Assembly (NCBI GenBank): GCA_946546945.1 | Contig: CAMNOU010000008.1 | Span: 52,045 to 116,044, forward strand | DNA: 64,000 nt | Reading direction: 5' to 3' | DNA from: an uncultured Lachnospiraceae bacterium | GTDB taxonomy: Bacteria > Bacillota > Clostridia > Lachnospirales > Lachnospiraceae | Shown here: positions 1 to 8,770 of the stretch, piece by piece | Layout of the letters: every line of letters starts with the position of its first letter | How positions within the stretch are numbered: position 1 is the first letter of the stretch | The notes under the pieces: generated by a model | What the model was told of the DNA's origin: nothing | What the model saw: the letters and a program-made list of their open reading frames with translations, nothing else | Database searches by the model: none | Translations under genes and position numbers: made by a program

Positions 1-1
1 T

Positions 2-457
2 GAAAATGAAAAGGCGTCAGAACTTCTTCTGTATGGAGTGGAAGGACAGGATTATTCGATAGACGAAGATCATGCGAACGCCGGGGAGAATCTTTCGGAA
101 GAAGATATCTATGGCCGAAGCCTGGGCAATCAATATCTGGCCATGCCGATTGCGCCTTATGAAGATTCGATGAAAAGAGAGTTGATGCAGGATGAACTGG
201 ATTCTTTGGAAGAAAGCAGATACGGGGATTTTGTGTTTGATTCTGAGCCGGTACAAAAAGAAGTGGATGCGGTACGGGAGTTATATATGGAGCTTTCCGT
301 GTTCCGGGAAATGTTTGCGTTCCAAAAGACAGAAGAATACGCGGTATGGCAGGATTATTATAATGCGTACAACGACCAGCTGAAAGAAGCGGGCATTGAT
401 AGAATCATCGATGAGATGAATCATCAGATTCAGGAGTATCGTAAGAATGTGCCTTAA
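2..457 (+). CDS. C-terminal part of an ABC substrate-binding lipoprotein (DUF3502-like tail)
   Basis: Open from the window edge, so only about the last 150 residues are visible and the start lies outside. The fragment shows the pattern I associate with DUF3502, the C-terminal domain of large sugar/oligosaccharide-binding lipoproteins: a GxEGxDY segment near the start, a GNQYLAMP segment, an FDSEPV segment, and a final AYNDQLKEAGIDRIIDEM helix. In family members this tail completes the extracellular ligand-binding protein of a sugar ABC importer. Here its stop codon overlaps the start of an ATPase gene of an exporter-type ABC system by 11 bases, which implies translational coupling. The signal peptide and the ligand-binding core cannot be seen. 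Domain assignment is from motif recall and is moderately sure. Confidence 0.65.
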   Translation, partial: ENEKASELLLYGVEGQDYSIDEDHANAGENLSEEDIYGRSLGNQYLAMPIAPYEDSMKRELMQDELDSLEESRYGDFVFDSEPVQKEVDAVRELYMELSVFREMFAFQKTEEYAVWQDYYNAYNDQLKEAGIDRIIDEMNHQIQEYRKNVP

Positions 458-1322
458 ATTGGAATCTTTGATAAAAAAATATGGTGACATTTATGCTCTT
501 CGCGATATCGACATGGAGTTAGATGCCGGAATATATGGACTTCTCGGACCAAATGGAGCAGGAAAGAGTACGTTGATCAACATTATCGTTGGGAATTTAC
601 TGCAGACATCAGGCGTGATCCGGTATAAAGGGACAGATATCAGAAAAGCCGGGAAGTCCTACCGCAGTTTACTGGGATATATGCCGCAGCAGCAGAATCT
701 ATATCCCGGATTTACAGGATGGGATTTTCTGGCTTATATGGCAGCATTGAAAAAGGTACCGAAAGCAGAAACAAAAGAAAAAATCATGAAGGCGGCAAAC
801 CAGGTAAATATTCAGGATGTATTATACAGGAAACTACAGACCTATTCCGGAGGGATGCGGCAGAGGATACTGCTGGCTGCTGCTGTGCTCACCGATCCGA
901 AACTTCTGATTCTGGACGAACCAACAGCGGGCTTAGATCCCAGAGAAAGAATTCGGATCCGGAATTTGATTTCTTCCATGTCCGGAGACCGGATTATTCT
1001 AATCGCAACACATGTCGTGTCTGATGTGGAACATATATCGAAGGAGATCATACTTCTGGGGGGAGGAAGGCTGATACGAAAGGCGGCCACCGGCAGCCTG
1101 ACAGAGGAGATACGACCTTATGTCCGTGAGGTAACAGTTCCGGCTCACAAAATCGACCAGATGGAGGCTTCTTATTGTGTCTCGAATGTTTTGAGTGACG
1201 GTAATATTGCGAGAATCCGTATTTTATCAGAGGGAATACCGGAAGAGTATAAGCCGGTATCTGCAATGCCAACACTCGAGGATGTATATCTGTATCATTT
1301 TCAATATTCAGCAAAGCAGTGA
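447..1322 (+). CDS. ABC transporter ATP-binding protein
   Basis: A 291-residue ABC ATPase. Walker A GPNGAGKST lies at residues 34-42, the Q-loop in MPQQQN follows, the signature YSGGMRQ is near 132-138, Walker B LLILDEP is near 152, and the H-loop is in THVVSDVE. The layout is that of exporter-type (BcrA/CcmA-like) ATPases that pair with an ABC-2 permease. A ribosome binding site AGGAG at 432-436 sits 10 bases before the ATG. It overlaps the preceding lipoprotein gene by 11 bases and is followed 21 bases later by a two-part permease, so the three form an operon. The exported substrate cannot be told from sequence; peptides, lipids or antibiotics are all possible. Confidence 0.93.
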   Translation: MCLKLESLIKKYGDIYALRDIDMELDAGIYGLLGPNGAGKSTLINIIVGNLLQTSGVIRYKGTDIRKAGKSYRSLLGYMPQQQNLYPGFTGWDFLAYMAALKKVPKAETKEKIMKAANQVNIQDVLYRKLQTYSGGMRQRILLAAAVLTDPKLLILDEPTAGLDPRERIRIRNLISSMSGDRIILIATHVVSDVEHISKEIILLGGGRLIRKAATGSLTEEIRPYVREVTVPAHKIDQMEASYCVSNVLSDGNIARIRILSEGIPEEYKPVSAMPTLEDVYLYHFQYSAKQ

Positions 1323-1343
1323 AGCAGACAGGATTGAATTCAA

Positions 1344-3443
1344 ATGAAACTATTCCGGTATGAATTGAAAAAACTTCAATGCCAGCATATCTTCTGGATT
1401 ATCGTTGTTCTATGTATTTCATTCAATGGCGTTCTTCTGGCATTTCAGGCAAACAGAGAATCTATTGCCCCCAAAATGGAGAAGGAGGAAATCGAGGATT
1501 TTGAACTGGTATCAGATTATCAGGATTATCTGGACCAGATTCAGAAGGATGCAAAAAAGATGGCGCAGGTTTCCATCTTCCGGGACAAGGCGGCATTTTC
1601 GACAAGGAATATTGAAAAGACTGCACGGGATTTCGGCCATCTTTATCATATTCAACCGCAGCCCGGTTATTCGAAGGGAATCAAAACAGCGGTCAGTCAG
1701 GAAGGTACGGATTATATCATGGTGCTTTTGCTGATCGCGCTTTGCATTTCTTTGTGGGCGGAGGAAAAACAGTCTGGGCTTTTAAAACTTATTGCGCCAA
1801 CAGAAAAAGGACGGCATCATACGCTGGCAGCGAAATTGGCGGTCATGGCATTTTTTGCCGTTCTTCTTGTTGTGACCCTATATGGTCAGAACTTTGTTTT
1901 TGCCGGTCTGCGGTATGGTTTTGGGGAGCTGCTTCGACCGATCCAGTCCATTGGAGCGTACTGGACCTGTGCTTTGGGAATCTCCTTAAGATCATTCTTC
2001 CTTCTGTTTTTCGGAATTAAATTAATCTACTGTTTGATGCTGGGTACATTATTTTCCGCAATCTGTATATGGACGACAACGATGCTTCAGACAATTCTGG
2101 CTGATATTCTTTTATTGGGGGTAAATGCTGCATTATTTTTTGGAGTAAAAGAGAACAGTCTTGTCATGGCGTTCAAATATCTGAATCTGTACTATCCCCT
2201 TCACACAGACCGTTTTCTGACGGTTTATAAGAATGTAAATCTGTTCGGATATCCGGTAAACGTCCTGAATATAAGTATCGGGCTGCTGTTAGTGCTTGTC
2301 GTGTTTTTTTTATGGTTGAGCGCGAGAATGCTGTCCGGTGTGAGTTATTTGCGGGAAAACGGTTTTGTCAGGAAAAAGAGAAGCTTTCGAATCAGGCAGC
2401 ATGCCGGAGGATTGCTGCACTTTGAATATCTCAAGCTGGTAAGGAAAAACGGGGTGATCTGGATACTTGTCTTTTTTTCGTTGATTCAGATCTGCCGGAC
2501 ATATTCCTATCAATTTTTTCAACAAACAGATGAGATTTATGTAAAAAAATATATGGATTATCTCTCCGGGCCGGTCACTGAGTCTGTCAAATCTTATGTG
2601 GAAGAAGAAAATGCCCGATATGCTGAATTATATGAGAAACTCGACGCGACAGAAAATCTAAGAGAACAAAGTAGAATCAGGCAGGAACTGCTTCCTGCCG
2701 AAGCCTGGTTGCGGGTGAATAAAGAGTACGAGAGAATTCTGGCATCAGAAAGGACAGGAAACGCCGAATTATGCATTGTCTATCCGGAAGGCTATTGCCA
2801 GATTATGGGGGAGAATGATAAAAGAGATCTGACGAACGCGGCAGTACTTTGTGTTCTATTCTGTATATGTCTGGCCGGTATCTTTTCCCAGGATGCAGGA
2901 TGTGGTATGGATCATCTTATTTTCAGCACACCGGGCGGGAGAAAAGATAGCGTGAGGGCAAAAAACAGAATTTCTTTTCTCACCGCATTCTTCTTATTTA
3001 TTCTGGTGTACGGTGCGGATTTTCTGATGATTCAATTGAAAATTGGAATGCGGCAGTGGCAGGCGCCGATTCAGAGTCTGGGAATCTTTGATGATTATCC
3101 TTCCGGGCTCAGACTATGGCAGTATATTGCCCTTCTGTATTTCGTCAGGTTTGCGGGCATGTGGGCCTGCCTTTGTGTCATTCGTATCTTGTCTTTTTTG
3201 TGCAGAAGCGTGTTCCGAACGGTACTGCTATCTGCTATCATACTGATACTTCCTGCGCTCCTTGGACTGTCTGGCCTTCGTGTTATTGACTATATCTCAC
3301 TGGTTCCTTTGCTGACAGGAAATGGCATTATGCACCATCTGATCAGTGGACAGGGAATTCTTTATGGTGCGGTGATGCTGCTGACGGCCCCTGGGCTGAT
3401 TCTAATCAGTAAATTGTTTTTTGCAAAACATATAAAGGAATGA
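1344..3443 (+). CDS. ABC-2 type permease, large multi-pass membrane protein
   Basis: A 699-residue membrane protein with two similar halves. Each begins with an FRYELKKL- or FEYLKLVRK-like cytoplasmic start, then a transmembrane segment, an extracellular stretch of about 100 residues rich in charged residues, and a cluster of membrane helices. This arrangement is typical of ABC-2 permeases in which two permease copies are fused. It lies directly behind the ATPase gene and is its probable partner. A duplicated permease fused in one chain would allow one gene to supply the entire membrane part of the exporter. Substrate unknown. The gene ends 80 bases before jetA, which has its own promoter. 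Confidence 0.85.
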   Translation: MKLFRYELKKLQCQHIFWIIVVLCISFNGVLLAFQANRESIAPKMEKEEIEDFELVSDYQDYLDQIQKDAKKMAQVSIFRDKAAFSTRNIEKTARDFGHLYHIQPQPGYSKGIKTAVSQEGTDYIMVLLLIALCISLWAEEKQSGLLKLIAPTEKGRHHTLAAKLAVMAFFAVLLVVTLYGQNFVFAGLRYGFGELLRPIQSIGAYWTCALGISLRSFFLLFFGIKLIYCLMLGTLFSAICIWTTTMLQTILADILLLGVNAALFFGVKENSLVMAFKYLNLYYPLHTDRFLTVYKNVNLFGYPVNVLNISIGLLLVLVVFFLWLSARMLSGVSYLRENGFVRKKRSFRIRQHAGGLLHFEYLKLVRKNGVIWILVFFSLIQICRTYSYQFFQQTDEIYVKKYMDYLSGPVTESVKSYVEEENARYAELYEKLDATENLREQSRIRQELLPAEAWLRVNKEYERILASERTGNAELCIVYPEGYCQIMGENDKRDLTNAAVLCVLFCICLAGIFSQDAGCGMDHLIFSTPGGRKDSVRAKNRISFLTAFFLFILVYGADFLMIQLKIGMRQWQAPIQSLGIFDDYPSGLRLWQYIALLYFVRFAGMWACLCVIRILSFLCRSVFRTVLLSAIILILPALLGLSGLRVIDYISLVPLLTGNGIMHHLISGQGILYGAVMLLTAPGLILISKLFFAKHIKE

Positions 3444-3462
3444 AATCCCCGAATCAATGTCC

Positions 3463-3492
3463 TTGCTAATACAGGCGATGCCGCGTTATAAT
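3463..3492 (+). promoter_or_regulatory. Promoter of the jet (Wadjet) operon
   Basis: TTGCTA at 3463-3468 and a perfect TATAAT at 3487-3492 are separated by 18 bases. The -10 box overlaps the first possible ATG of jetA (3491), so that ATG would be at or before the transcription start and cannot be the translation start. This supports the downstream start at 3524. Confidence 0.7.
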
Positions 3493-3523
3493 GAATAAAC
3501 AGGAAAAAGAAGGAGCTGGCTCC

Positions 3524-4900
3524 ATGTTTCAAATCATAAGTGAGCGGTTTTTTGTCCCGCTGGCATCACCGAATAAAACGGTATATTGGGAATGTATCTG
3601 CAAGCTGTTTTCCGTTATGGATCATCAGCTTTCTTTTGGTGTGGAAAGGGATGTGCTTGTGGAGGAGCTGCAGTACTATTTTGAACAGAATCAGGCTGCG
3701 CAGCTGACCGATGAGGAGATTGAGGGCAAGCCGCCCAGGGAAAAGGCGAACTGGATGATCCGAAGGCTGGAGTTTTACGGATGGATCGAGATTGAGACGG
3801 ACAAAAGCTATATACAGCGTGTAAATTTTAAAGAATATGCGGTGAAGGTAATCCGGACACTGCTTGAGATCGCTGAGGGAAAACAGGTCGAGTACCAAGG
3901 ATATATTTATACGATCTACAGCCTCGTGCGAAATGATACGGAAAACCCGGGAGTCGTCCTGCTGTCGATTCTGGAAAATACGGACATGCTGATTACGGGG
4001 CTGAAGAACCTGAATTCGAGCATCAAGCACTATATCGATGAATTGACAAAGTATAAGACGCCGGCCGAGATTATGGATGTACTTTTCAATGACTATATTG
4101 AAAACATCGTCGATAAGGCTTATCACCGTCTGCTTACTTCAGACAACGTCTCGAAATTCCGCCCGGAGATTGTGGAGCGTCTGGAGAGCAAGAGCCGCAG
4201 CAAAGGATATGTCGAGAAGGCAGGTGCCGATCTGGCCGGCATCCGCGAGATTTCCGCAGAAGAGGCAGAGGAGCTGGTCTATCACTATATCCATCAGGTA
4301 ATCAGTGCGTTCCGGGATATGGACGATATTCTTTATGAAATCAACCAGAAAAATACACAGTATCAGAGAGCTGCCATCAACCGGGCAAAGTTCTATCTGA
4401 TTGGCGGGGAAGATGTGCGCGGACAGTTAAAGGATATTCTTTCCGGCATGAACGAAGTTATCACCCGGGAAAACATGGACCTGGGCGGCATCTACCGCAT
4501 CGAATTTCTGGACGAACTGATCCGTCTATACAGCAGTGCGGTGATGGATGAGAAATCTTTCTACACGCCGACCGAAGGAAAGAAAATCTTTGAGCCGGAA
4601 CCGGTCGCGGACACAGCGATGGATGAGGAACTGAAGAACAGGAAACTGAAAGCAATGATGGACAAGCTGGCCAGGGTTCTGAATCCTGAAAAAATCAACC
4701 GGTATGTGCAGGATCATCTGGATGGGAGAGAACGGATGCCGGCGTCTGCTTTGCCGCTGACCAGCGCAGAAGAATTTGTAAGAATTATCTACGTCCGTCT
4801 TTACGGGCAGCGTAAAAACATGAACTACCGGATCGTTATGAAGGAAGAGACGGAAAAAAACGGCTTCCGGTTTAAAGACTTTGAAATCATAAGACGATAA
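3524..4900 (+). CDS. jetA: Wadjet system protein JetA (kleisin-like subunit)
   Basis: A 458-residue soluble protein opening with FQIISERFFVPLASPNK, which I recognise from the JetA family of clostridial Wadjet systems (DUF5716-type rather than the DUF3375 type). JetA is the kleisin-like subunit that bridges the JetC SMC heads in the JetABC loop-extruding complex, which acts against plasmids and other circular DNA. The start was chosen at 3524: AGAAGGAG at 3508-3515 lies 8 bases upstream, and the earlier in-frame ATG at 3491 falls inside the promoter -10 box. Much of the chain is predicted helical with winged-helix-like ends. It is the first gene of a four-gene jetABCD operon. Subtype (I, II or III) is not certain from sequence reading; the JetA family suggests it is not type I. 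Confidence 0.88.
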   Translation: MFQIISERFFVPLASPNKTVYWECICKLFSVMDHQLSFGVERDVLVEELQYYFEQNQAAQLTDEEIEGKPPREKANWMIRRLEFYGWIEIETDKSYIQRVNFKEYAVKVIRTLLEIAEGKQVEYQGYIYTIYSLVRNDTENPGVVLLSILENTDMLITGLKNLNSSIKHYIDELTKYKTPAEIMDVLFNDYIENIVDKAYHRLLTSDNVSKFRPEIVERLESKSRSKGYVEKAGADLAGIREISAEEAEELVYHYIHQVISAFRDMDDILYEINQKNTQYQRAAINRAKFYLIGGEDVRGQLKDILSGMNEVITRENMDLGGIYRIEFLDELIRLYSSAVMDEKSFYTPTEGKKIFEPEPVADTAMDEELKNRKLKAMMDKLARVLNPEKINRYVQDHLDGRERMPASALPLTSAEEFVRIIYVRLYGQRKNMNYRIVMKEETEKNGFRFKDFEIIRR

Positions 4901-4919
4901 AAAGGAGCGTGGAAATCAG

Positions 4920-5555
4920 ATGGACTTTTTGGAAGGAATGCTTCAAAAAGAGAAAGACAACTTTTCCAGGGTCAGCAATCGTCTGCTCAGTAATTGTTTT
5001 TTATGCAGACGCAGCGAGACCACGAAGGCAGATTATTATTTTGTACTGAAATACAGAGAAAAATTTTCTGACTGTTTTAAGCTGCTTGGGTATCGTCTGG
5101 AAATCAATGAAGAATACGGCGTGATCCAGCTGACCAATCCGCAGGATTATAACCGTTACAATCTGAAACTGTTTGAGTCCGTTATTCTGCTGATCCTTCG
5201 AATCTTATATGATGAGAAAAAACGGGAGCTTTCGGTATCGGACGAGGTGATCATAACGGTGGGGGATATCCATGAGAAGTATCTGAGTCTGAAGATCCGG
5301 GATAAGATGATCGACAAGACAACACTGCGAAACGCCATCAGCACGTTCCGGCGGTTTTCACTGATTGAAACACTGGATAAGGATGTAGCTAATGAGGAGG
5401 CCAGGATTCTGATCTATGACGCGATTTTAATGGCAGTGCGTGTGGAGGATATCAAAAAGGTCTGCGAAAAACTGGAGAATTACCGGAAAGGAGGGCGGTC
5501 TGTTGAAGAAACTGACGAGAATGAAGCTGATCAACTGGCATCGGTTTACGAATGA
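4920..5555 (+). CDS. jetB: Wadjet system protein JetB (DUF4194)
   Basis: A 211-residue protein with the DUF4194 character of JetB: a YFVLKYREKFSDCFKLLGYRLEINEEYGVIQL segment (the winged-helix region) followed by a charged helical C-terminal part. JetB is the KITE-like partner that binds the JetA kleisin and stabilises the SMC complex, comparable to MukE. The gene follows jetA by 19 bases with AAAAGGAG upstream. Its last 53 bases overlap the probable jetC start (TTG at 5503), which fits coupled translation of subunits that assemble together. Expected location is the cytoplasm, on DNA. Confidence 0.87.
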   Translation: MDFLEGMLQKEKDNFSRVSNRLLSNCFLCRRSETTKADYYFVLKYREKFSDCFKLLGYRLEINEEYGVIQLTNPQDYNRYNLKLFESVILLILRILYDEKKRELSVSDEVIITVGDIHEKYLSLKIRDKMIDKTTLRNAISTFRRFSLIETLDKDVANEEARILIYDAILMAVRVEDIKKVCEKLENYRKGGRSVEETDENEADQLASVYE

Positions 5556-8500
5556 TATCATAGATTTTGAACAGTCCACGCTGATTTCCGGAGAGAACGG
5601 GGCGGGGAAATCGACCCTTCTGGATGCCATCCAGTTCGTCGTCACCTGTTCTGCCGGATCGTTCAATAAAGCGGCGCACGAAAACGGCAAACGGAAGCTG
5701 ACCGGCTATATCCGCTGCAAGACCGGCAAGGAAAACAGACCCTATGAACGGACCGGAAAAATCAGTGCGCATATTGCGCTGGAATTTTACGAGGAGAAGC
5801 GCAAGCGCTATTTTCTGGTGGGCGCCGCAGTGGATTCCGCATCGGAAGGACAGGAAAAGACGGTCCGTTACCTGATGGACGGGGTGCGTCTGAATGATGG
5901 ACTCTTTTTTAGCGGGAAGGTGCCGAAATCCATCAATCAGTTCCGCACAACAAATGCAAAGGAAATCCGGCAGTGGTGCACAACGGAGAAGGAAGCGCGT
6001 TCGATGGTCAGGAACCGGTTCGGGCGGATCGAAGATAAATTTTTCCGGCTGATTCCCAAGGCACTTGCATTTCGGCCAATCGACGATATCAAAGATTTTG
6101 TATACTCTTATGTGCTGGATGAAAAAGAAGTCAATATCGATGTGCTGAGGGAAAATGTCCGTTCTTATCAGGATTTACAGCGCACGCTGGAGAGTGTAAA
6201 GACCCGTATCGGGAAGCTGGAAAGGATTTCCGCACATCATGATGCGGCCTGCGATGCAGCTAAGAAGGACCGGATGTATGCGTACTTTCTGGAGCGGGTA
6301 CAGGCGGATCTGATCCGGGAGGAGATTGCTGACCTGAAGCGCGGTCTGGAAGCAGAGAAAATCCGTCTCGATGAACAGAATAAAAAGATTTCCGCGGCAA
6401 AAAAGGAGCAGGAAGAAAAACAGCAGATGCGTGACGACCTGCGCGCAGAGCTGGCCGGCGATCAGGACTTTATTGCCAAAGATGAGCAGGAGAAAAGGCT
6501 GAAAAGTCTGGAATGGGAGAGAGCGTCTTTGCTGGAAGAGAAAAAGCTTCTCCTGTCCAGTGTCAAAGCGGCACAAAAACAGGTGGAAAAGCTTCTCAAA
6601 GTGAGCGATATTGCAGACGGGGTAAAGACCTATCACAAAGACCTGTCAGAAATCGGCACAGCGAAAGAAGTTTCCAGGATGAAAGAGAATCTTCTGGAGG
6701 TCATTACCTATAAAAACGAGATGCGGGACAAGATCTATAAAAAGAAGGCGGATCTGGCGATCCGGTCAGCGCATCTGTCGGATGAAAAAAGGGAAGTCGA
6801 TCAGAAGATTGAAAACCTGATGAGGCGGAAATTGTCTTATCCGGCGGATGTAGAGCGTGTGCGAACTGCCATCCGGAAGGAGTTTTCACGGATCGGGCGC
6901 ACGGGCTCGCCGCGGATTTTGTGTGAGACTCTGGAAATTTCGGATGAAAGCTGGCGTGATGCGGTGGAAGGATATCTGAATACCCAGCGGTTTTACATCT
7001 TGACGGAGCCAAAGGCTTTCGATATTGCGCTGGGATGTTATGACCGGCTTCGAAAAGAGAAAAAAGCTTACGGAGTCGGGCTGATCAATACACAGAAGCT
7101 CGAGGAATATGAGGACGCGCCGGAGGGATCTCTTGCCTCGGTGGTGACGTCCAAAAACAAATATGCAAGACGCTACATCAATATGGTTCTGGGGAAGGTC
7201 ATGATGTGTGACCGGTATCAGGATCTGAAAAAACATAAAACGGCAATCACCAGAGAGTGTATGCGCTATCAGAATCATGTTGCGTCTGCAATCCGCCCGG
7301 AAATCTTTTCTACGCCCTATATCGGGCAGAATGCACTGAAGGTACAGCTCGACCAGGCCAGGGTGCGGAGCGGAAATCTGAAGCTGGAACTGAAAAAACT
7401 TACAGAGCGCATGGACGGTATGAACCAGATTCTGGAACCGCTTTCAACAGAGTTTGATACCGACATTAAATACCGCATGGATGTGATGACTGCTCTGGAG
7501 AGAAATCAGCAGGAGATTCAGAACTGCAAAGATAATATTGCAACACTGGAGAAGAACTCCGGTATGATCATGAAGCAGATTCAGCTGACTGCGCTGGAGG
7601 ACCGTCTCAAAGAGCTGGCGGCACAGACAGATATGCTGATTCGAAGTGCCGGAAAGATGGAGGAGAAAATCACGGAAACCGGGAACCGGATCGTATACCG
7701 CACAACGGATTTTGACAGTCAGATGCTTGTATATCAGGAACTTGGGGCGGATGCAAAAGAACAGCTTCCATCCTGGGAACGGGAATATGACAGGCAGACA
7801 TCCGGGAAAACTTTCGCACAGTTTCAGGAGAATTTTTCACGCCGCAAAAAAGCCAATCTGACAACCATGGAAAAAGCCGTAGATGCTATGAAAGAGTACA
7901 TGGGCGAGTATAAGACGACCCATGGATTCGGGGCTGCTGCCACCATGGACGGGTATGCCGATTTTGATGCGGAACTTATTAAGCTTAAAAATTCTGAACT
8001 GCTGCAGTATGAGGAAAAAGTGGAATCGGCGCGTGCCGCGGCGGAAGAAGAATTCCGGGAACAGTTTTTATCAAAACTTCAGGAGAATATGAAAACGGCG
8101 CAGGGCGAATTCCGGGAACTGAACCGGGCGCTGAACGATATCGTATTCAGCAACGAGAAATACGAGTTTTTATTCATGCCAAGCAAGCGCTACCGGCAGT
8201 ATTACGAAATGATCATGGATGATTTTAATGCCATGCAGGGCGAATCGATTTTCAGCGGGATCTTCCATGAGACACATAAAGCGGTGATTGACGAGCTGTT
8301 TGAGAGACTGGCGCTCGACAACGACAACAGTGCGAAAGCACTGGATGAATTTACCGACTACCGCACCTATATGGACTATGACATCCGGATCTTTCACAGT
8401 GACGGAAGCTATTCCTTCTATTCGAAGGTCTGCGAGGAAAAGAGCGGAGGAGAGACACAGACACCATTTTATGTGACGGTAGCGGCATCTTTTGTGCAGT

Positions 8501-8742
8501 TGTATAAAAACAATATCGGCGGCGAGGCGATCGGGCTGGTTCTGTTTGACGAAGCCTTTAACAATATGGATGATGAGCGAATCGGCGGCGTGCTGGAATT
8601 TTTAAGAAGACTGCCGCTGCAGATCCTGATTGCTGCTCCGCCCGATAAGATTCAGTATATCAGTCCGTTTGTGGAAGAAACTCTTCTGGTCATGACGGAT
8701 GAGAAAATCAGCTATACGGAGCGGTATGTGAACCGCCTGTGA
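5503..8742 (+). CDS. jetC: Wadjet system protein JetC, SMC-like ATPase
   Basis: About 1079 residues from a TTG start at 5503, chosen because AAAGGAGGG at 5487-5495 lies 7 bases before it; an ATG at 5521 is the alternative. Walker A GENGAGKST is at about residues 30-38. Long charged coiled-coil stretches flank a hinge-like middle region around residues 450-600. The ABC signature KSGGETQ is near 979 and Walker B LVLFDEAF near 1012. This is the MukB/SMC architecture: two ATPase head halves at the termini joined by antiparallel coiled coil. In Wadjet, JetC dimers extrude DNA loops using ATP and present the DNA to the JetD nuclease. All catalytic motifs look intact, so the system is probably active. 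Confidence 0.92.
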   Translation: MKKLTRMKLINWHRFTNDIIDFEQSTLISGENGAGKSTLLDAIQFVVTCSAGSFNKAAHENGKRKLTGYIRCKTGKENRPYERTGKISAHIALEFYEEKRKRYFLVGAAVDSASEGQEKTVRYLMDGVRLNDGLFFSGKVPKSINQFRTTNAKEIRQWCTTEKEARSMVRNRFGRIEDKFFRLIPKALAFRPIDDIKDFVYSYVLDEKEVNIDVLRENVRSYQDLQRTLESVKTRIGKLERISAHHDAACDAAKKDRMYAYFLERVQADLIREEIADLKRGLEAEKIRLDEQNKKISAAKKEQEEKQQMRDDLRAELAGDQDFIAKDEQEKRLKSLEWERASLLEEKKLLLSSVKAAQKQVEKLLKVSDIADGVKTYHKDLSEIGTAKEVSRMKENLLEVITYKNEMRDKIYKKKADLAIRSAHLSDEKREVDQKIENLMRRKLSYPADVERVRTAIRKEFSRIGRTGSPRILCETLEISDESWRDAVEGYLNTQRFYILTEPKAFDIALGCYDRLRKEKKAYGVGLINTQKLEEYEDAPEGSLASVVTSKNKYARRYINMVLGKVMMCDRYQDLKKHKTAITRECMRYQNHVASAIRPEIFSTPYIGQNALKVQLDQARVRSGNLKLELKKLTERMDGMNQILEPLSTEFDTDIKYRMDVMTALERNQQEIQNCKDNIATLEKNSGMIMKQIQLTALEDRLKELAAQTDMLIRSAGKMEEKITETGNRIVYRTTDFDSQMLVYQELGADAKEQLPSWEREYDRQTSGKTFAQFQENFSRRKKANLTTMEKAVDAMKEYMGEYKTTHGFGAAATMDGYADFDAELIKLKNSELLQYEEKVESARAAAEEEFREQFLSKLQENMKTAQGEFRELNRALNDIVFSNEKYEFLFMPSKRYRQYYEMIMDDFNAMQGESIFSGIFHETHKAVIDELFERLALDNDNSAKALDEFTDYRTYMDYDIRIFHSDGSYSFYSKVCEEKSGGETQTPFYVTVAASFVQLYKNNIGGEAIGLVLFDEAFNNMDDERIGGVLEFLRRLPLQILIAAPPDKIQYISPFVEETLLVMTDEKISYTERYVNRL

Positions 8743-8770
8743 AGATAGGAAAAGGGTGAGGAAATGATAA

